Part shown: positions 11,795-20,558 of the stretch, piece after piece
Layout of the letters: every line of letters begins with the position of its first letter
Position numbering within the stretch: position 1 is the first letter of the stretch
NCBI RefSeq assembly: GCF_003050745.1
Contig: NZ_QAOF01000008.1
Location: forward strand, 112,837-176,836
Source of the DNA: Sphingomonas sp. PP-CE-3G-477
GTDB lineage: Bacteria; Pseudomonadota; Alphaproteobacteria; Sphingomonadales; Sphingomonadaceae
Length of the DNA stretch: 64,000 nt
Direction: 5' to 3'
Notes under the pieces: generated by a model
Seen by the model: only the letters and a program-made list of their open reading frames with translations
Told to the model about the DNA's origin: nothing
Databases searched by the model: none
Made by a program: the position numbers and the translations under genes

Positions 11795-12823
11795 ATGCCC
11801 GACAGCGGCTGGATCGCGGTCGATGCGATGGGTGGCGATGACGGGCTGGCAGTGATGCTCGCCGGTGTCGCCCGCGCGCGTCATCGCTACGAGGGCATGC
11901 GCTTCCTGCTGGTCGGTGACGAGACTGCGATTCGCGAAGGGCTGAAAGCTCATCCGAACCTGTCGCAGAACTCCGAAATCGTCCATGCGCCGGAAGTCGT
12001 CGGTTCGAGCGAAAAGCCGAGCCAGGCGATCCGGCGAGCGAAGAAGACGTCGATGGGCATCGCGATCGACCTAGTCAAACAGGGTCGCGCTGCTGCTGCT
12101 GTGTCGTCGGGTAACACCGGCGCACTGATGGCGATGGCGAAGCTGTCGCTGCGGATGCTGCCCGGGATCGACCGGCCGGCACTCGCGGCGCGTTTGCCGA
12201 CGCTCGGCGACACCGACATGGTGATGCTCGACCTCGGCGCGAACACCGAGTGCGATGCGCGCAACCTCGTCCAGTTCGCGATCATGGGCGCTGCCTATGC
12301 GCGCACTGCGCTCGATATTCCGCATCCCCGCGTCGCGCTGCTGAACATCGGCAGCGAGGACATGAAGGGCACGGACGAGATCCGCGATGCGGCAGCCCAA
12401 TTGCGTGCGACGCCTGCGGTCGACATGCAGTTCAACGGCTTCATCGAAGGCGATCGCCTGTCGCGCGGTGATGTCGACGTCGTCGTGTGTGACGGATTCT
12501 CGGGCAACATCGCGCTGAAGACCGCCGAAGGCACCGCGCGATTCGTCGCCGATCTGCTTAAGCGTGCGTTCCGCAGTTCGGTGCGATCAAAGCTCGGCTT
12601 CCTGATCTCGAAGCCGGCGACCGAATTGCTGCGCGATCATCTCGATCCCAACAATCATAACGGCGCGGTATTCCTCGGGCTCAACGGCATCGTCGTGAAG
12701 AGCCATGGCGGCGCCAACGAGCGCGGTGTGGCGACGGCGATCGGCAATGCCGCCAAGATGGTCCGCAACGATCTGGTCCGGCGTATCGCCGACGATCTTG
12801 GTAGCGTGGAGAAGGCGGCATGA
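11795..12823 (+). CDS. plsX: Phosphate acyltransferase PlsX
   Basis: Converts acyl-ACP to acyl-phosphate, the first step of phosphatidic acid synthesis with PlsY; a peripheral membrane enzyme. 342 residues, normal length. Recognisable stretches are [11 protein letters not shown] at the start, [32 protein letters not shown] and [13 protein letters not shown]. The stop overlaps the fabH start by four bases (ATGA), implying coupling of phospholipid and fatty-acid initiation genes. Confidence 0.97.
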   Translation: MPDSGWIAVDAMGGDDGLAVMLAGVARARHRYEGMRFLLVGDETAIREGLKAHPNLSQNSEIVHAPEVVGSSEKPSQAIRRAKKTSMGIAIDLVKQGRAAAAVSSGNTGALMAMAKLSLRMLPGIDRPALAARLPTLGDTDMVMLDLGANTECDARNLVQFAIMGAAYARTALDIPHPRVALLNIGSEDMKGTDEIRDAAAQLRATPAVDMQFNGFIEGDRLSRGDVDVVVCDGFSGNIALKTAEGTARFVADLLKRAFRSSVRSKLGFLISKPATELLRDHLDPNNHNGAVFLGLNGIVVKSHGGANERGVATAIGNAAKMVRNDLVRRIADDLGSVEKAA

Positions 12824-13788
12824 TCCGTTCGGTCGTCATTGGCACCGGCTCCGCCCTGCCCGCGCGTCGCGTCTCCAACGCCGAACTCGCGGAGCAGATC
12901 GACACCAGCGACGAGTGGATCGTCGAGCGTACCGGCATCCGCTTCCGCCACATTGCCGGCGAAGGCGAGACGACTGCGACCCTCGCTGCCGATGCATGCC
13001 GAGCTGCTTTGGCCGCCGCCGGGATAGAGGCGCAGAGCATCGACCTGATCGTGCTCGCGACCGCGACGCCCGATCAGACCTTCCCCGCCAGCGCCACCAA
13101 GGTGCAGGCGATGCTCGGTATCGACGACTGCGTCGCGTTCGACGTCGCGGCGGTCTGCTCGGGCTTCCTGTACGCGGTGCAGGTGGTCGACAGCATGATC
13201 CGCAGCGGCGTCGCCAAGCGCGCACTGGTGATCGGCGCGGAGACGTTCAGCCGAATCCTCGACTGGGAAGACCGGACGACCTGCGTGCTGTTCGGCGACG
13301 GCGCCGGTGCGATCGTGCTCGAAGCGCAGGACACGGCCGACGACGGCGGTCGCGGCATCCTGACGACCAAGCTGCACGCGGACGGCCGTCACAACGAACT
13401 CCTCTATGTCGATGGCGGCGTCTCGACGACCGGGACCGTCGGCAAGCTTCGCATGAAGGGCCGCGAAGTGTTCCGCCATGCGGTGACCAATCTGGCTTCG
13501 GTGATGACCGAGTCGCTGGCGATGGCCGGGCTGTCGTCGGACCAGGTCGACTGGGTCGTGCCACATCAGGCTAACGCCCGCATCCTCGACGCGACAGCGC
13601 GGAAACTCGGTCTCGCACCTGCGAAGGTGGTCGTGACCGTCGATCAGCATGCCAACACCTCTGCTGCGTCGGTGCCGCTTGCGCTCGACGTCGCGGTCCG
13701 TGACGGGCGGATCCAGCAAGGACAGATCGTCGTTCTGGAGGCGATGGGCGGTGGGTTCACCTGGGGTGCGGCGATTATCCGCTTCTAA
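12820..13788 (+). CDS. fabH: 3-oxoacyl-ACP synthase III (FabH)
   Basis: Condenses acetyl-CoA with malonyl-ACP to start fatty-acid synthesis. 322 residues. The catalytic triad is visible: Cys in [12 protein letters not shown], His in VPHQANARI, Asn in QHANTSAAS. Other family motifs are [13 protein letters not shown] near the N-terminus and MGGGFTWGA at the C-terminus. It overlaps plsX by four bases and is followed by ihfA. Confidence 0.97.
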   Translation: MIRSVVIGTGSALPARRVSNAELAEQIDTSDEWIVERTGIRFRHIAGEGETTATLAADACRAALAAAGIEAQSIDLIVLATATPDQTFPASATKVQAMLGIDDCVAFDVAAVCSGFLYAVQVVDSMIRSGVAKRALVIGAETFSRILDWEDRTTCVLFGDGAGAIVLEAQDTADDGGRGILTTKLHADGRHNELLYVDGGVSTTGTVGKLRMKGREVFRHAVTNLASVMTESLAMAGLSSDQVDWVVPHQANARILDATARKLGLAPAKVVVTVDQHANTSAASVPLALDVAVRDGRIQQGQIVVLEAMGGGFTWGAAIIRF

Positions 13789-13882
13789 TCCTTGTGAAAC
13801 GCTTTGGTTCGCTTGCAGAACAAAGTCCTTCCGGTCGCCTGTCTGCTTGTGTAGGTAGTTCACCGAGTGTGGGAGCTTGCCA

Positions 13883-14182
13883 ATGACGATTACCGGTACT
13901 TTGACACGAGCCGATCTGGCCGAATCGCTGCACGGCAACGTAGGATTGTCGCGCGCGGATTCGTCCAAGATCGTCGAACAGATCCTTGCGGAAATGTGTG
14001 GCGCCCTGTCGCGCGGCGAGAACGTCAAGATCTCGGGGTTCGGCACGTTCGTGCTCCGCGACAAGGGCGAGCGCGTCGGTCGCAATCCGAAGACGGGCAT
14101 CGAGGTGCCGATCGCACCCCGCCGCGTGCTGACGTTCCGCGCTAGTCAGATGATGCGTGAGCGCATCGTCGGTGCCGGCTGA
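13883..14182 (+). CDS. ihfA: Integration host factor subunit alpha
   Basis: DNA-bending HU/IHF family protein, 99 residues, partner of IHF-beta. The DNA-binding arm [11 protein letters not shown] and [19 protein letters not shown] are typical. A TTG six bases upstream also fits the frame, but ATG 13883 follows GGGAG at a good distance. It sits between fabH and a MerR regulator. Confidence 0.93.
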   Translation: MTITGTLTRADLAESLHGNVGLSRADSSKIVEQILAEMCGALSRGENVKISGFGTFVLRDKGERVGRNPKTGIEVPIAPRRVLTFRASQMMRERIVGAG

Positions 14183-14186
14183 ATCA

Positions 14187-14567
14187 ATGTCGGGCGACGC
14201 CGACGATAACGGCGCGCCTCCCACTGGAAAAGCCGGCGCAGCGTTTCGAACGATAGGCGAACTGTCTCGCGAGACGGGGTTGCCGCAGCATATCCTGCGC
14301 TATTGGGAGACGCGTTTCCCGCAGCTTCGCCCCCTGCAACGCGCAGGTAATCGGCGTTATTACCGCGCCGAGGACATTGATCTGGTGCGACGGATCGACA
14401 CGTTGCTCAACCGCGAGGGCTATACCGTGCGCGGCGTCCAGCAGTTGCTGGCGGCAGAGAAGACCGCGCCCATCATCCGGGAATCGACCCCATCGCCGAT
14501 CCCGGCACTGCGCGCCATTCGCGCGCTGCTTGCCGAGGCGCTGATCGAGGACGGCAGCGCGGCCTAG
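14187..14567 (+). CDS. MerR family transcriptional regulator
   Basis: 126 residues. A helix-turn-helix of MerR type is visible: FRTIGELSRETGLPQHILRY, then WETRFPQLRPL and NRRYYRAEDIDLVRRI. A short hydrophilic C-terminus lacks metal-binding cysteines, so it is not a mercury-type sensor. It follows ihfA by four bases, and this ihfA-merR order is common in alphaproteobacteria. An in-frame GTG at 14157 inside ihfA is a weaker start. Targets unknown. Confidence 0.88.
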   Translation: MSGDADDNGAPPTGKAGAAFRTIGELSRETGLPQHILRYWETRFPQLRPLQRAGNRRYYRAEDIDLVRRIDTLLNREGYTVRGVQQLLAAEKTAPIIRESTPSPIPALRAIRALLAEALIEDGSAA

Positions 14568-14625
14568 CCAGGTGCGCGTCAAAGCGCGGTCGTAGAAACA
14601 ATATCCGACGCGATCTTGCCGGTCG

Positions 14626-14653
14626 AAAAAGGGGGAAGGCCGTGCCCTCCCCC
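14626..14653 (-). terminator. Rho-independent terminator of mucR
   Basis: Read on the minus strand: GGGGGAGGGC, a short loop, GCCTTCCCCC, then TTTTTC. It begins directly after the mucR stop codon. The pairing is nearly perfect, with one G-T pair. Confidence 0.75.
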
Positions 14654-14659
14654 ATGCAC

Positions 14660-15175
14660 TCAGGCTTCGCTGCCGAGCATCTTCTTTGCGGCATCCAACG
14701 CTGCCTTGCCGCCCTTGCGAACCGTCTTCGCCGCGCCGTCGGCTGCCTTTTCGACGGTCGAGCCAGCCTTGCGGCCAAGACCGATCGACTTCGCCATCGC
14801 CCGGCGCGCTTCCGAATAGCTCGCCGCGACCATCGGATAGTCCGACTTCAGATTGAACCGCTCGCGATACTGCTCTGGCGTGAGGCCATTGGTCGACAGA
14901 TGACGACGCAACGTCTTGTACTTCTTGCCATCAAGCATCGAGATGATGTGATCGGGCGATGCCAGCGACTTTCGCACCGATACCGCAGGCTCGGACGCAG
15001 ACGTCGGTGCAGCTTCGGGTTCCACATCGCCATTGCCGGTGAGTTTCTCGACCGCAGCATGCATCGCCACGAGAAATGCCGGCACGTCGTCGGCAGCCGT
15101 ACGCGTATTGGGGTTCGCCAGCCACGCTGCAGTCAGTTCGGCGGCAAGTTCGACCGTGTTGATTGTATCCGTCAC
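14660..15175 (-). CDS. MucR/Ros family transcriptional regulator
   Basis: 171 residues from GTG 15175, chosen because AAGGAAAT lies just upstream and the residues before it do not fit the family. The MucR core is clear: YKTLRRHLSTNGLTPEQYRE, then RFNLKSDYPMVAASYSEARR and GLGRKAG. Classical Ros proteins have a Cys-x2-Cys pair before this core. Here that stretch reads SPDHIISMLDGKKYKTL with no cysteines, so zinc binding of the usual type is absent. An alanine/lysine-rich C-terminal tail follows. Family members are global repressors of motility, polysaccharide and virulence genes. Confidence 0.9.
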   Translation of the reverse strand: MTDTINTVELAAELTAAWLANPNTRTAADDVPAFLVAMHAAVEKLTGNGDVEPEAAPTSASEPAVSVRKSLASPDHIISMLDGKKYKTLRRHLSTNGLTPEQYRERFNLKSDYPMVAASYSEARRAMAKSIGLGRKAGSTVEKAADGAAKTVRKGGKAALDAAKKMLGSEA

Positions 15176-16296
15176 GCTATTTCCTTGAATTCGTAATAAT
15201 ACCCTGTCGCAACTACCGGCGGCTTTGCTGCTGAATAATACCAAGGTATCCAGCATACGCTTTACAGACCCTTTTGTTCACTTAGCTAATAAAAACATCT
15301 TCATGTAGAGATGCTAGTGACGCAATTTTGGCCTATCGCGCCGATAAATGGACCCGGTCGTTGACCTTGCCTTATTCCCGGCTGGGTATTTAATTGAGGA
15401 GTTGCTCGACCAGAAGCGATACGACGGACCATCGACGAGATGCTTGTACTGGCCGGCACGCAACGCTCAGCGTAATCGCCGTTGAGCGCGCGATAGCTGC
15501 ATCGCACTTTTGTCGTCCGATCGCCGGCACCCGCGCGTTCAATCTCGTACGCGCCACGCCTCCAACTCCGCTAGTCTCGCCGGATCGTGGGCCGCGAGTA
15601 CTCCTTCGACATAGGAGTTGCGCGCGACATTACGCCCGCTATTTTCCGTAGCGATCGCCTAAGGCCTAGATCAACTCGCGAAGAAACTCCTTATCTAGCG
15701 CGTCAAGGTCGACACCCAGCGCTGCCCAGAGCCGCAATAATTACCATGCGCCTCGACACCATACTCAACTTGCTTCTCTGCGCGACATTTCAAAGCACTC
15801 GAACTGAACGATATGAGCAGCTTAGAGGAGTTATGGGGGCAGGTGCGTGCGACGCTGATGCGTCACGAATCGCTCAAGACCACAGCCTAAACGATGATTT
15901 GCCGTTGATTTTGTAGGGCTTACAGGACTCACATTTAGTGCTGTAGCCCTCAGAAAAGCTCGGATTTTTGCCTACCGCTGAATCCGTGGCCCCGGCGTGG
16001 CCCACTCAAAATTCGGTCCTTATTTCGGCTTCGAACCCATGCCTAATGGGGCACCCTGCTTTGCTCAGAGAAACCTGCGCGACCGTCGATTCGAGCCTTG
16101 GATTGAGCATTAATTCCGGTGAAGTTTGGCATCCACGGATCGTATGATTTTTAACGATACATTCCGGGACTGCCCAAGGCGCGAGCCCCGAAGCGCTTTG
16201 CCTATCGCGTCCGAAACTCGTTGTTCAGCACGCGTTATCACGGCTCGGATCAACAACAGTTCATCAGTTGAAGCTTTACAACGAAAGGTATGATCC
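15176..16296. other. Gene-poor stretch of about 1.1 kb
   Basis: Less GC-rich than its surroundings and without a frame I can assign. The left end should carry the mucR promoter. A short minus-strand frame near 15668-15740 reads LWAALGVDLDALDKEFLREL then stops; it looks like the tail of a decayed gene. A 25-codon plus-strand frame starts near 15812 (MSSLEELWGQVRATLM) but has no clear ribosome site. A 13-base match to the tRNA-Thr gene end lies at about 15919-15931. The likely origin is relic DNA of former insertions. Confidence 0.4.
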
Positions 16297-16986
16297 ATGT
16301 TCGAGCCATCCCGCAGATTCCTGGTGCTTGGCACGGCACTGCTGACACCGCTGCTTGTCCTGCCGGGGTGCGCGACGACCGGTTCGGGTGGGGATCTGAC
16401 GGAGGGTCTCCGGCGGCTCCTTGGCATCTCCAGCCAGCGCGCGCTCGCCCGGCTCGTCACGGACAACGGATATGTCAACGACCCGGTGGCTCGTATTTCC
16501 CTGCCGGCCGGTCTGAACGATCGTTCGACCGCTGTTCTGGGAGCCCTGTTACGCTCGGCGCCGGTACAGCGCGAATTGGCGATCGCGGTAAATCGCGCTG
16601 CGGGCGATGCAGCTGACCGCGCCGCGCCACTGATCTACGACTCGATCCGCTCGCTGACGTTCTCCGATGCAGTGGCCATCGTGCACGGCGGCCCGACCGC
16701 GGCAACGTCCTACCTCGAGCGAGCGATCGGCGATCGGATCATTGACGCGATGTTCCCAGAAATTGGAGACGCGCTTCACCAGTTTGGGAGCGGGTCGATA
16801 CTGGGGCCGGTCGTCGGCGCGGCGACCGGGATCGACATCCCCGCAATTCAGCGCGCTGTCACCGATCAAGCCTCGCAAGGTCTCTGGCGCGCTATCGGCC
16901 GGGAAGAAGCAGCAATTCGTTCAGATCCGGCACGTGCTGGAGATCCACTGGTCGAGGCAGTACTGAGCGGCGACTTGCTTCGTTGA
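16297..16986 (+). CDS. DUF4197 family lipoprotein
   Basis: 229 residues. The signal peptide ends in a lipobox, LLVLPGC, so the protein is predicted to be membrane-anchored on the periplasmic side. The DUF4197 hallmark is present: LTFSDAVAIVHGGPTAATSY, preceded by regularly spaced helices and followed by a region around LGPVVGAATGIDIPAI. No catalytic residues are known for the family; function unknown. AACGAAAGG lies about 8 bases before the ATG. It is monocistronic by spacing. Confidence 0.85.
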   Translation: MFEPSRRFLVLGTALLTPLLVLPGCATTGSGGDLTEGLRRLLGISSQRALARLVTDNGYVNDPVARISLPAGLNDRSTAVLGALLRSAPVQRELAIAVNRAAGDAADRAAPLIYDSIRSLTFSDAVAIVHGGPTAATSYLERAIGDRIIDAMFPEIGDALHQFGSGSILGPVVGAATGIDIPAIQRAVTDQASQGLWRAIGREEAAIRSDPARAGDPLVEAVLSGDLLR

Positions 16987-17240
16987 ACTCGTAGCTCCCC
17001 CTGGCCGCTACGCTCCACCCATTGCAAGCACGTGAGAATGCCCTCGCTTAGCTGATAGCCGCGAAGCACACTGCTCCGGCGCCGGAATAACGCGCCGCGA
17101 TTGGCAGAAGATTCGGTTATCCGAAGAAGCGTTTTCTGGGTGGAGAAGATGCCGCTTATATGCGGCCTTCCCTTGGCAGCCGGCCCGCTCACCGGTAACT
17201 AGCCCAGCCGAGATTACCGACACAGCCAGGGCAAGCACGC
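16987..17240. other. Intergenic, presumably rpsU promoter region
   Basis: About 250 bases between the DUF4197 gene and rpsU. It must contain the rpsU promoter. No RNA gene or clear hairpin was identified. Confidence 0.35.
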
Positions 17241-17441
17241 ATGCTGATTACCGTTCGCGATAACAATGTCGATCAAGCTTTACGCGCGTTAAAGAAGAAA
17301 CTGCAGCGCGAGGGTGTGTATCGCGAGATGAAGCTGCGCCGCCATTATGAAAAGCCTTCCGAGAAGCGCGCGCGGGAGCATGCAGCCGCAGTCAGTCGCG
17401 CGCGCAAAGCCGATCGCAAGCGCGAGGAACGTGATCGCTGA
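17241..17441 (+). CDS. rpsU: 30S ribosomal protein S21
   Basis: 66 residues, start [20 protein letters not shown], then a strongly basic helix ([17 protein letters not shown]). A ribosomal protein of the small subunit near the anti-Shine-Dalgarno end of 16S rRNA. A small DUF5818 gene follows 13 bases later on the same strand. Confidence 0.97.
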   Translation: MLITVRDNNVDQALRALKKKLQREGVYREMKLRRHYEKPSEKRAREHAAAVSRARKADRKREERDR

Positions 17442-17454
17442 TAGGGATCTCGCG

Positions 17455-17655
17455 ATGAACATTGGAACCCGAATTGACGAAACGGGCACGTTGTCACGCG
17501 ATGGTGGTGCGTTCTACCTGCGCCGCGACGCAGGCGGACGCTATCAGCTGGAACTTCAGCGTACGCCCGTGGACCTGGTTGAGAAGCGTGTAAGGCTAGT
17601 CGGCACTCTCGTTGGCGCCGAACTGGTCAGCGCTGACGGGGTCGCACCAGCATAA
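17455..17655 (+). CDS. Small DUF5818-like protein
   Basis: 66 residues: MNIGTRIDETGTLSRDGGAF, then YLRRDAGGRYQLEL and KRVRLVGTLVGAELVSADGV. This resembles the short beta-strand DUF5818 proteins found in sphingomonads (GTL...GGAF.LRRD..G...L pattern, from memory). An AGGGATC sequence precedes the ATG at 17455. It is likely cotranscribed with rpsU. Function unknown. Confidence 0.7.
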   Translation: MNIGTRIDETGTLSRDGGAFYLRRDAGGRYQLELQRTPVDLVEKRVRLVGTLVGAELVSADGVAPA

Positions 17656-17832
17656 CGCGAGCGCATGATCTGATCTCGAAACAGGGCAATTGGTTGACCC
17701 GTCGCTTGGAATTACTGTGGCAGGCTGACCCATACCCGAACATCCGCGCCGAGCGCTAGACCTCTCGAAAGCGCACGTTCGCTCTGGCCTGTGCTCGAGT
17801 GGAGCACACCCTTGCATGCTATGCATGCGTAG

Positions 17833-19143
17833 ATGAGAAAAGTTTCAGTAAAGTCAGTCGAACCAATCCTTAAAGTATCTAGCAGTTTAGGGGGCGATGA
17901 TTGCTATCCGGTCCCGGAGCTGAACGGCCAGATAAATTCCAAAAAACCCGTTTCGAGCAAAGAACCTACTTCCTCAACCCGAGGAGGCTATGCAATCGAA
18001 AGTGCGTTTCTGGATGGGAACTACGCTCGCCGCAAGCATCCGACGAAACAGGCGGAATACACGATCTGGGATACCGAGCTGAAAGGCTTTGGGCTTCGCG
18101 TCCTGCCGAGCGGGAGCTGCTTCTGGACGGTTCGATCGCGCCAGCGCGGCAAACATATCCGGATAACGCTCGGTCGCCCCGACGAGGTCGCGGCGCTTCT
18201 GGCGCGGACTCAGGCTCGCCGACTGCTTGCCGAGGCGGCCGTAGACGGTCTGCCGAAGCAGAAGGCCGCCGTAAATGCGATCACGCTTGAACACTTCGTC
18301 GATATGCATTGGAACGACGTTGCACGGTACTGGAAGCCATCGACAGCCAAACGGAATTTCACGGCTTGGCGTGTTCAGCTAGCGCCCGTGTTCGGCGCCA
18401 TGCGAATTAGCGAAGTGCGGTCGACCGATGTGCGGCGGTGGCGTGACGACTGCGCGGGCGATCAGGAGTCACAGTACAATCGTGCCATTCCGGTTCTTGG
18501 CAGCCTGGTCAAATATGCCGAGGCTCTCAATCTGCGTCGCAAGGGATCGAACCCCTGCCGAGGGCTCCCCCGATATAGGCGGGCGGCAAAGGAACGCTAT
18601 CTCTCTCCGGTTGAACATAGCCGTCTCGGCGCTGCGTTGCGCGCAACAGACGACCGCTTCCCGTCACAGGTAGCGATCGTGCGGCTACTTCTCTTCACCG
18701 GCGCGCGCATCAGCGAAATCCGGGATCTGCGTTGGGAATGGGTTCGCCCCCCTCACCTCTTGCTGCCGGACAGCAAGACGGGACCGAAGACAATTTGGCT
18801 GAACAGCCAAGCGCTCGCGGTACTGGCTAGCATTCCTCGCCGCGAAGGATGCCCGCTCGTTTTCCCGAACATGGCCGGGACGAAACCGCTTACAATAGAT
18901 CCGTGGTGGAGTGGCTTCCGTCTATCCTGCTCCATGCCAGATCTCAGGCTTCATGACCTGCGGCACAGTTTCGCGTCCACCGCGATCATGGACAACGTGC
19001 CGTTGGTAACCATTGGAAAGCTGCTGGGCCATGTCCTCCCGGAAACCACGGCTAAATATGCGCATCTGGCCGACGAGGTAATTGGAGACGCCGCACAGCG
19101 AATTTCCGGTTCGCTCGCTCAAGCTTTGGGATTACGGCCATGA
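17833..19143 (+). CDS. Tyrosine-type integrase, arm-binding domain type
   Basis: 436 residues, apparently intact. The N-terminal arm-binding part (YTIWDTELKGFGLRVLPSGS) is followed by a core-binding domain. The catalytic domain carries arginine I in FTGARISEIRDLRW, HxxR in LHDLRHSFAS, the second His in LGHVLPET and the nucleophile Tyr in TAKYAHLADEV. It probably drives integration and excision of the accessory region to its right, but no tRNA gene lies next to it, so its attachment site is not visible. The next gene to the right is the broken relaxase on the opposite strand. Confidence 0.9.
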   Translation: MRKVSVKSVEPILKVSSSLGGDDCYPVPELNGQINSKKPVSSKEPTSSTRGGYAIESAFLDGNYARRKHPTKQAEYTIWDTELKGFGLRVLPSGSCFWTVRSRQRGKHIRITLGRPDEVAALLARTQARRLLAEAAVDGLPKQKAAVNAITLEHFVDMHWNDVARYWKPSTAKRNFTAWRVQLAPVFGAMRISEVRSTDVRRWRDDCAGDQESQYNRAIPVLGSLVKYAEALNLRRKGSNPCRGLPRYRRAAKERYLSPVEHSRLGAALRATDDRFPSQVAIVRLLLFTGARISEIRDLRWEWVRPPHLLLPDSKTGPKTIWLNSQALAVLASIPRREGCPLVFPNMAGTKPLTIDPWWSGFRLSCSMPDLRLHDLRHSFASTAIMDNVPLVTIGKLLGHVLPETTAKYAHLADEVIGDAAQRISGSLAQALGLRP

Positions 19144-19269
19144 GCAGGATATCACTGCGAGCAATCATTACGGAAGAACCGTCATCACTTTAGAGCAGAG
19201 ACTCCATGACGCTTTCCTTGACAACCCGGCGGCCATCAGAGCCCTACGATCCGGCACGCTGGCACAGCG

Positions 19270-19818
19270 TCAGGCCTTTGGCTTTCGATCCGACGTAATC
19301 ACGCGGGCCAAGACGATGTCGGGGCAGGTGTCCTCTAGGCAGGCGGATGGCACCTTCGAACCGAAACCGTCTTCGCCGATGCTCCGCGTAGACAGCATCA
19401 CATGGGCATGCGGCTTGGGCAGTCCGTCCGAACCGATGTCCCAATGCACGTTGAGATCGGCGATCATGCCGCGATCGACGAACTCGACTTTCACGAACTC
19501 GCGCGCCAGCCGGATGCCTTCCGCCTGATCCAGCTCGCGGGGCAGCGCGAACTCGATCTCACGGGCGAGCTGCGCGTCCTTGCGGACCTCGACCGCCTCG
19601 ACCTCGTTCCACAGCCGCTCGCGGTCACGCAGATGCTCGGGCGCGCCGTCCGGCAGCATGACTTCGGAATGCACGACGCCGGCCTTGTTCGAAAAGTCAT
19701 GGGCACGATCGAGCCGCTCATCGCGCAGTCGCGACGCGGAGCGATAGGCCGCCGCGGCGAGCGCGCTCGAGCCGTTTGCGCGCGAGATCATCTTTGCCGA
19801 AAAATGGTAGATCGCCAT
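19270..19818 (-). pseudogene. MobA/TraA-type relaxase, N-terminal fragment
   Basis: Starts MAIYHFSAKMISRANGSSAL, the typical beginning of Ti/Q-type conjugative relaxases. It carries the metal-binding histidines in the stretch DLNVHWD...KPHAHVMLSTR. Intact TraA proteins run to about 1000 residues with a helicase part. Here homology stops after GEDGFGSKV (about position 19378) and a 27-residue unrelated tail ends the frame. The nicking tyrosine is expected near the N-terminus (AAYRSASRLRDE). It is divergent from two small tra genes, with an oriT-like sequence between. Confidence 0.8.
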
Positions 19819-19844
19819 GACGGCGATCCATCTACACTACACAA

Positions 19845-19878
19845 GCGACGTCGGCACGACGTATAAACCCGCCCTTCG
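19845..19878. other. oriT-like sequence, Ti/Q type
   Basis: In the gap between the relaxase start and the divergent tra genes, the minus strand reads AAGGGCGGGTTTATACGTCG, followed by TGC and CGACGT. From memory the Ti-plasmid oriT has AAGGGCG, an AT-rich nick region with TTATACGTCG, and an inverted CGACG repeat. Order, spacing and location all agree. This is the expected position for the relaxase nick site. Based on pattern memory, not on an alignment. Confidence 0.6.
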
Positions 19879-19989
19879 AAGATTTCATCTATCTCGGGAC
19901 GACTTCGTCCCACGCTGTTTCATTATATTTACGCTGATCGACTTCACCACTAACTGAGGCACCCTCAACACGTAATTGAGGACGACAGG

Positions 19990-20316
19990 ATGCGCAAACC
20001 TCGCGACTACGATTCGGAACTGAGGGCGCTAGACGACAAGGCTAAAAAGTTACGCAGCGCTCGACGAACGCAGCTCGGCACGTTGGTGATCTCGACCGGC
20101 GCCGACGCGGTGTCGATCGAAGAACTGACCGGCGTGTTGCTTTCGGCTGTCGACACGAAGGACGCCGCGATCCGGGAGGAATGGCGCCATCGGGGTGCCG
20201 CCTTCTTTCAAACTTCGGGGCGTGGATCTGCAGGCAAAGCTGGTCGCGTCGCGAACGGCGGAGCGACGCGCGATGGCCGCGCGGCATCGGCTGCTGGCGA
20301 CACGAAGCCGCAATGA
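19990..20316 (+). CDS. Small conjugal transfer protein (TraC/TraD-like)
   Basis: 108 residues, start MRKPRDYDSELRALDDKAKK, then LRSARRTQLGTLVISTGADA, an acidic-to-hydrophobic helix region and EEWRHRGAAFFQ. This matches the small mobilisation protein that lies divergently from traA in sphingomonad and rhizobial plasmids; such proteins help the relaxase bind oriT. An AGGACGACAGG sequence precedes the ATG. The tail after GAAFFQTSGRG is low-complexity. The naming TraC versus TraD differs between systems. Confidence 0.75.
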   Translation: MRKPRDYDSELRALDDKAKKLRSARRTQLGTLVISTGADAVSIEELTGVLLSAVDTKDAAIREEWRHRGAAFFQTSGRGSAGKAGRVANGGATRDGRAASAAGDTKPQ

Positions 20317-20542
20317 TACGGGCGACTGGATCGTGAAGCGGCGCGAGCGAACGCGGCATCTAATCGAACTGGGCGGACTGATCGCAAAGGCCGGACTGAT
20401 CCCGCTGACCGACGACGATCGCGCCGTGATTTTCGGTGCGCTTGTCGAGGTCGCGGCGCGGTTGCGCGGTGATGATCGCGACCAGATGCTGATGCTGTGG
20501 CGCCGCCGCGGCAAACGCGCGTTCGATGACGAGCCCGACTGA
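20273..20542 (+). CDS. Small conjugal transfer protein TraD-like
   Basis: 89 residues from ATG 20273 (MAARHRLLATRSRND). The family core is KRRERTRHLIELGGLIAKAG, then LTDDDRAVIFGALVE and LWRRRGKRAF at the C-terminus. It overlaps the preceding small tra gene in another frame; GGAG lies eight bases before the chosen ATG. The frame itself is open from 20195. It is an accessory protein of the relaxosome, acting on the oriT at 19845-19878. With the relaxase truncated, the set cannot mobilise on its own. Confidence 0.75.
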   Translation: MAARHRLLATRSRNDTGDWIVKRRERTRHLIELGGLIAKAGLIPLTDDDRAVIFGALVEVAARLRGDDRDQMLMLWRRRGKRAFDDEPD

Positions 20543-20558
20543 TTTGACCGACGATCGA

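Noticed and set aside
15587..15916. 109-codon plus-strand frame in the gene-poor stretch
   Set aside because: No ribosome site, no family resemblance and mixed composition; not reported as a gene.
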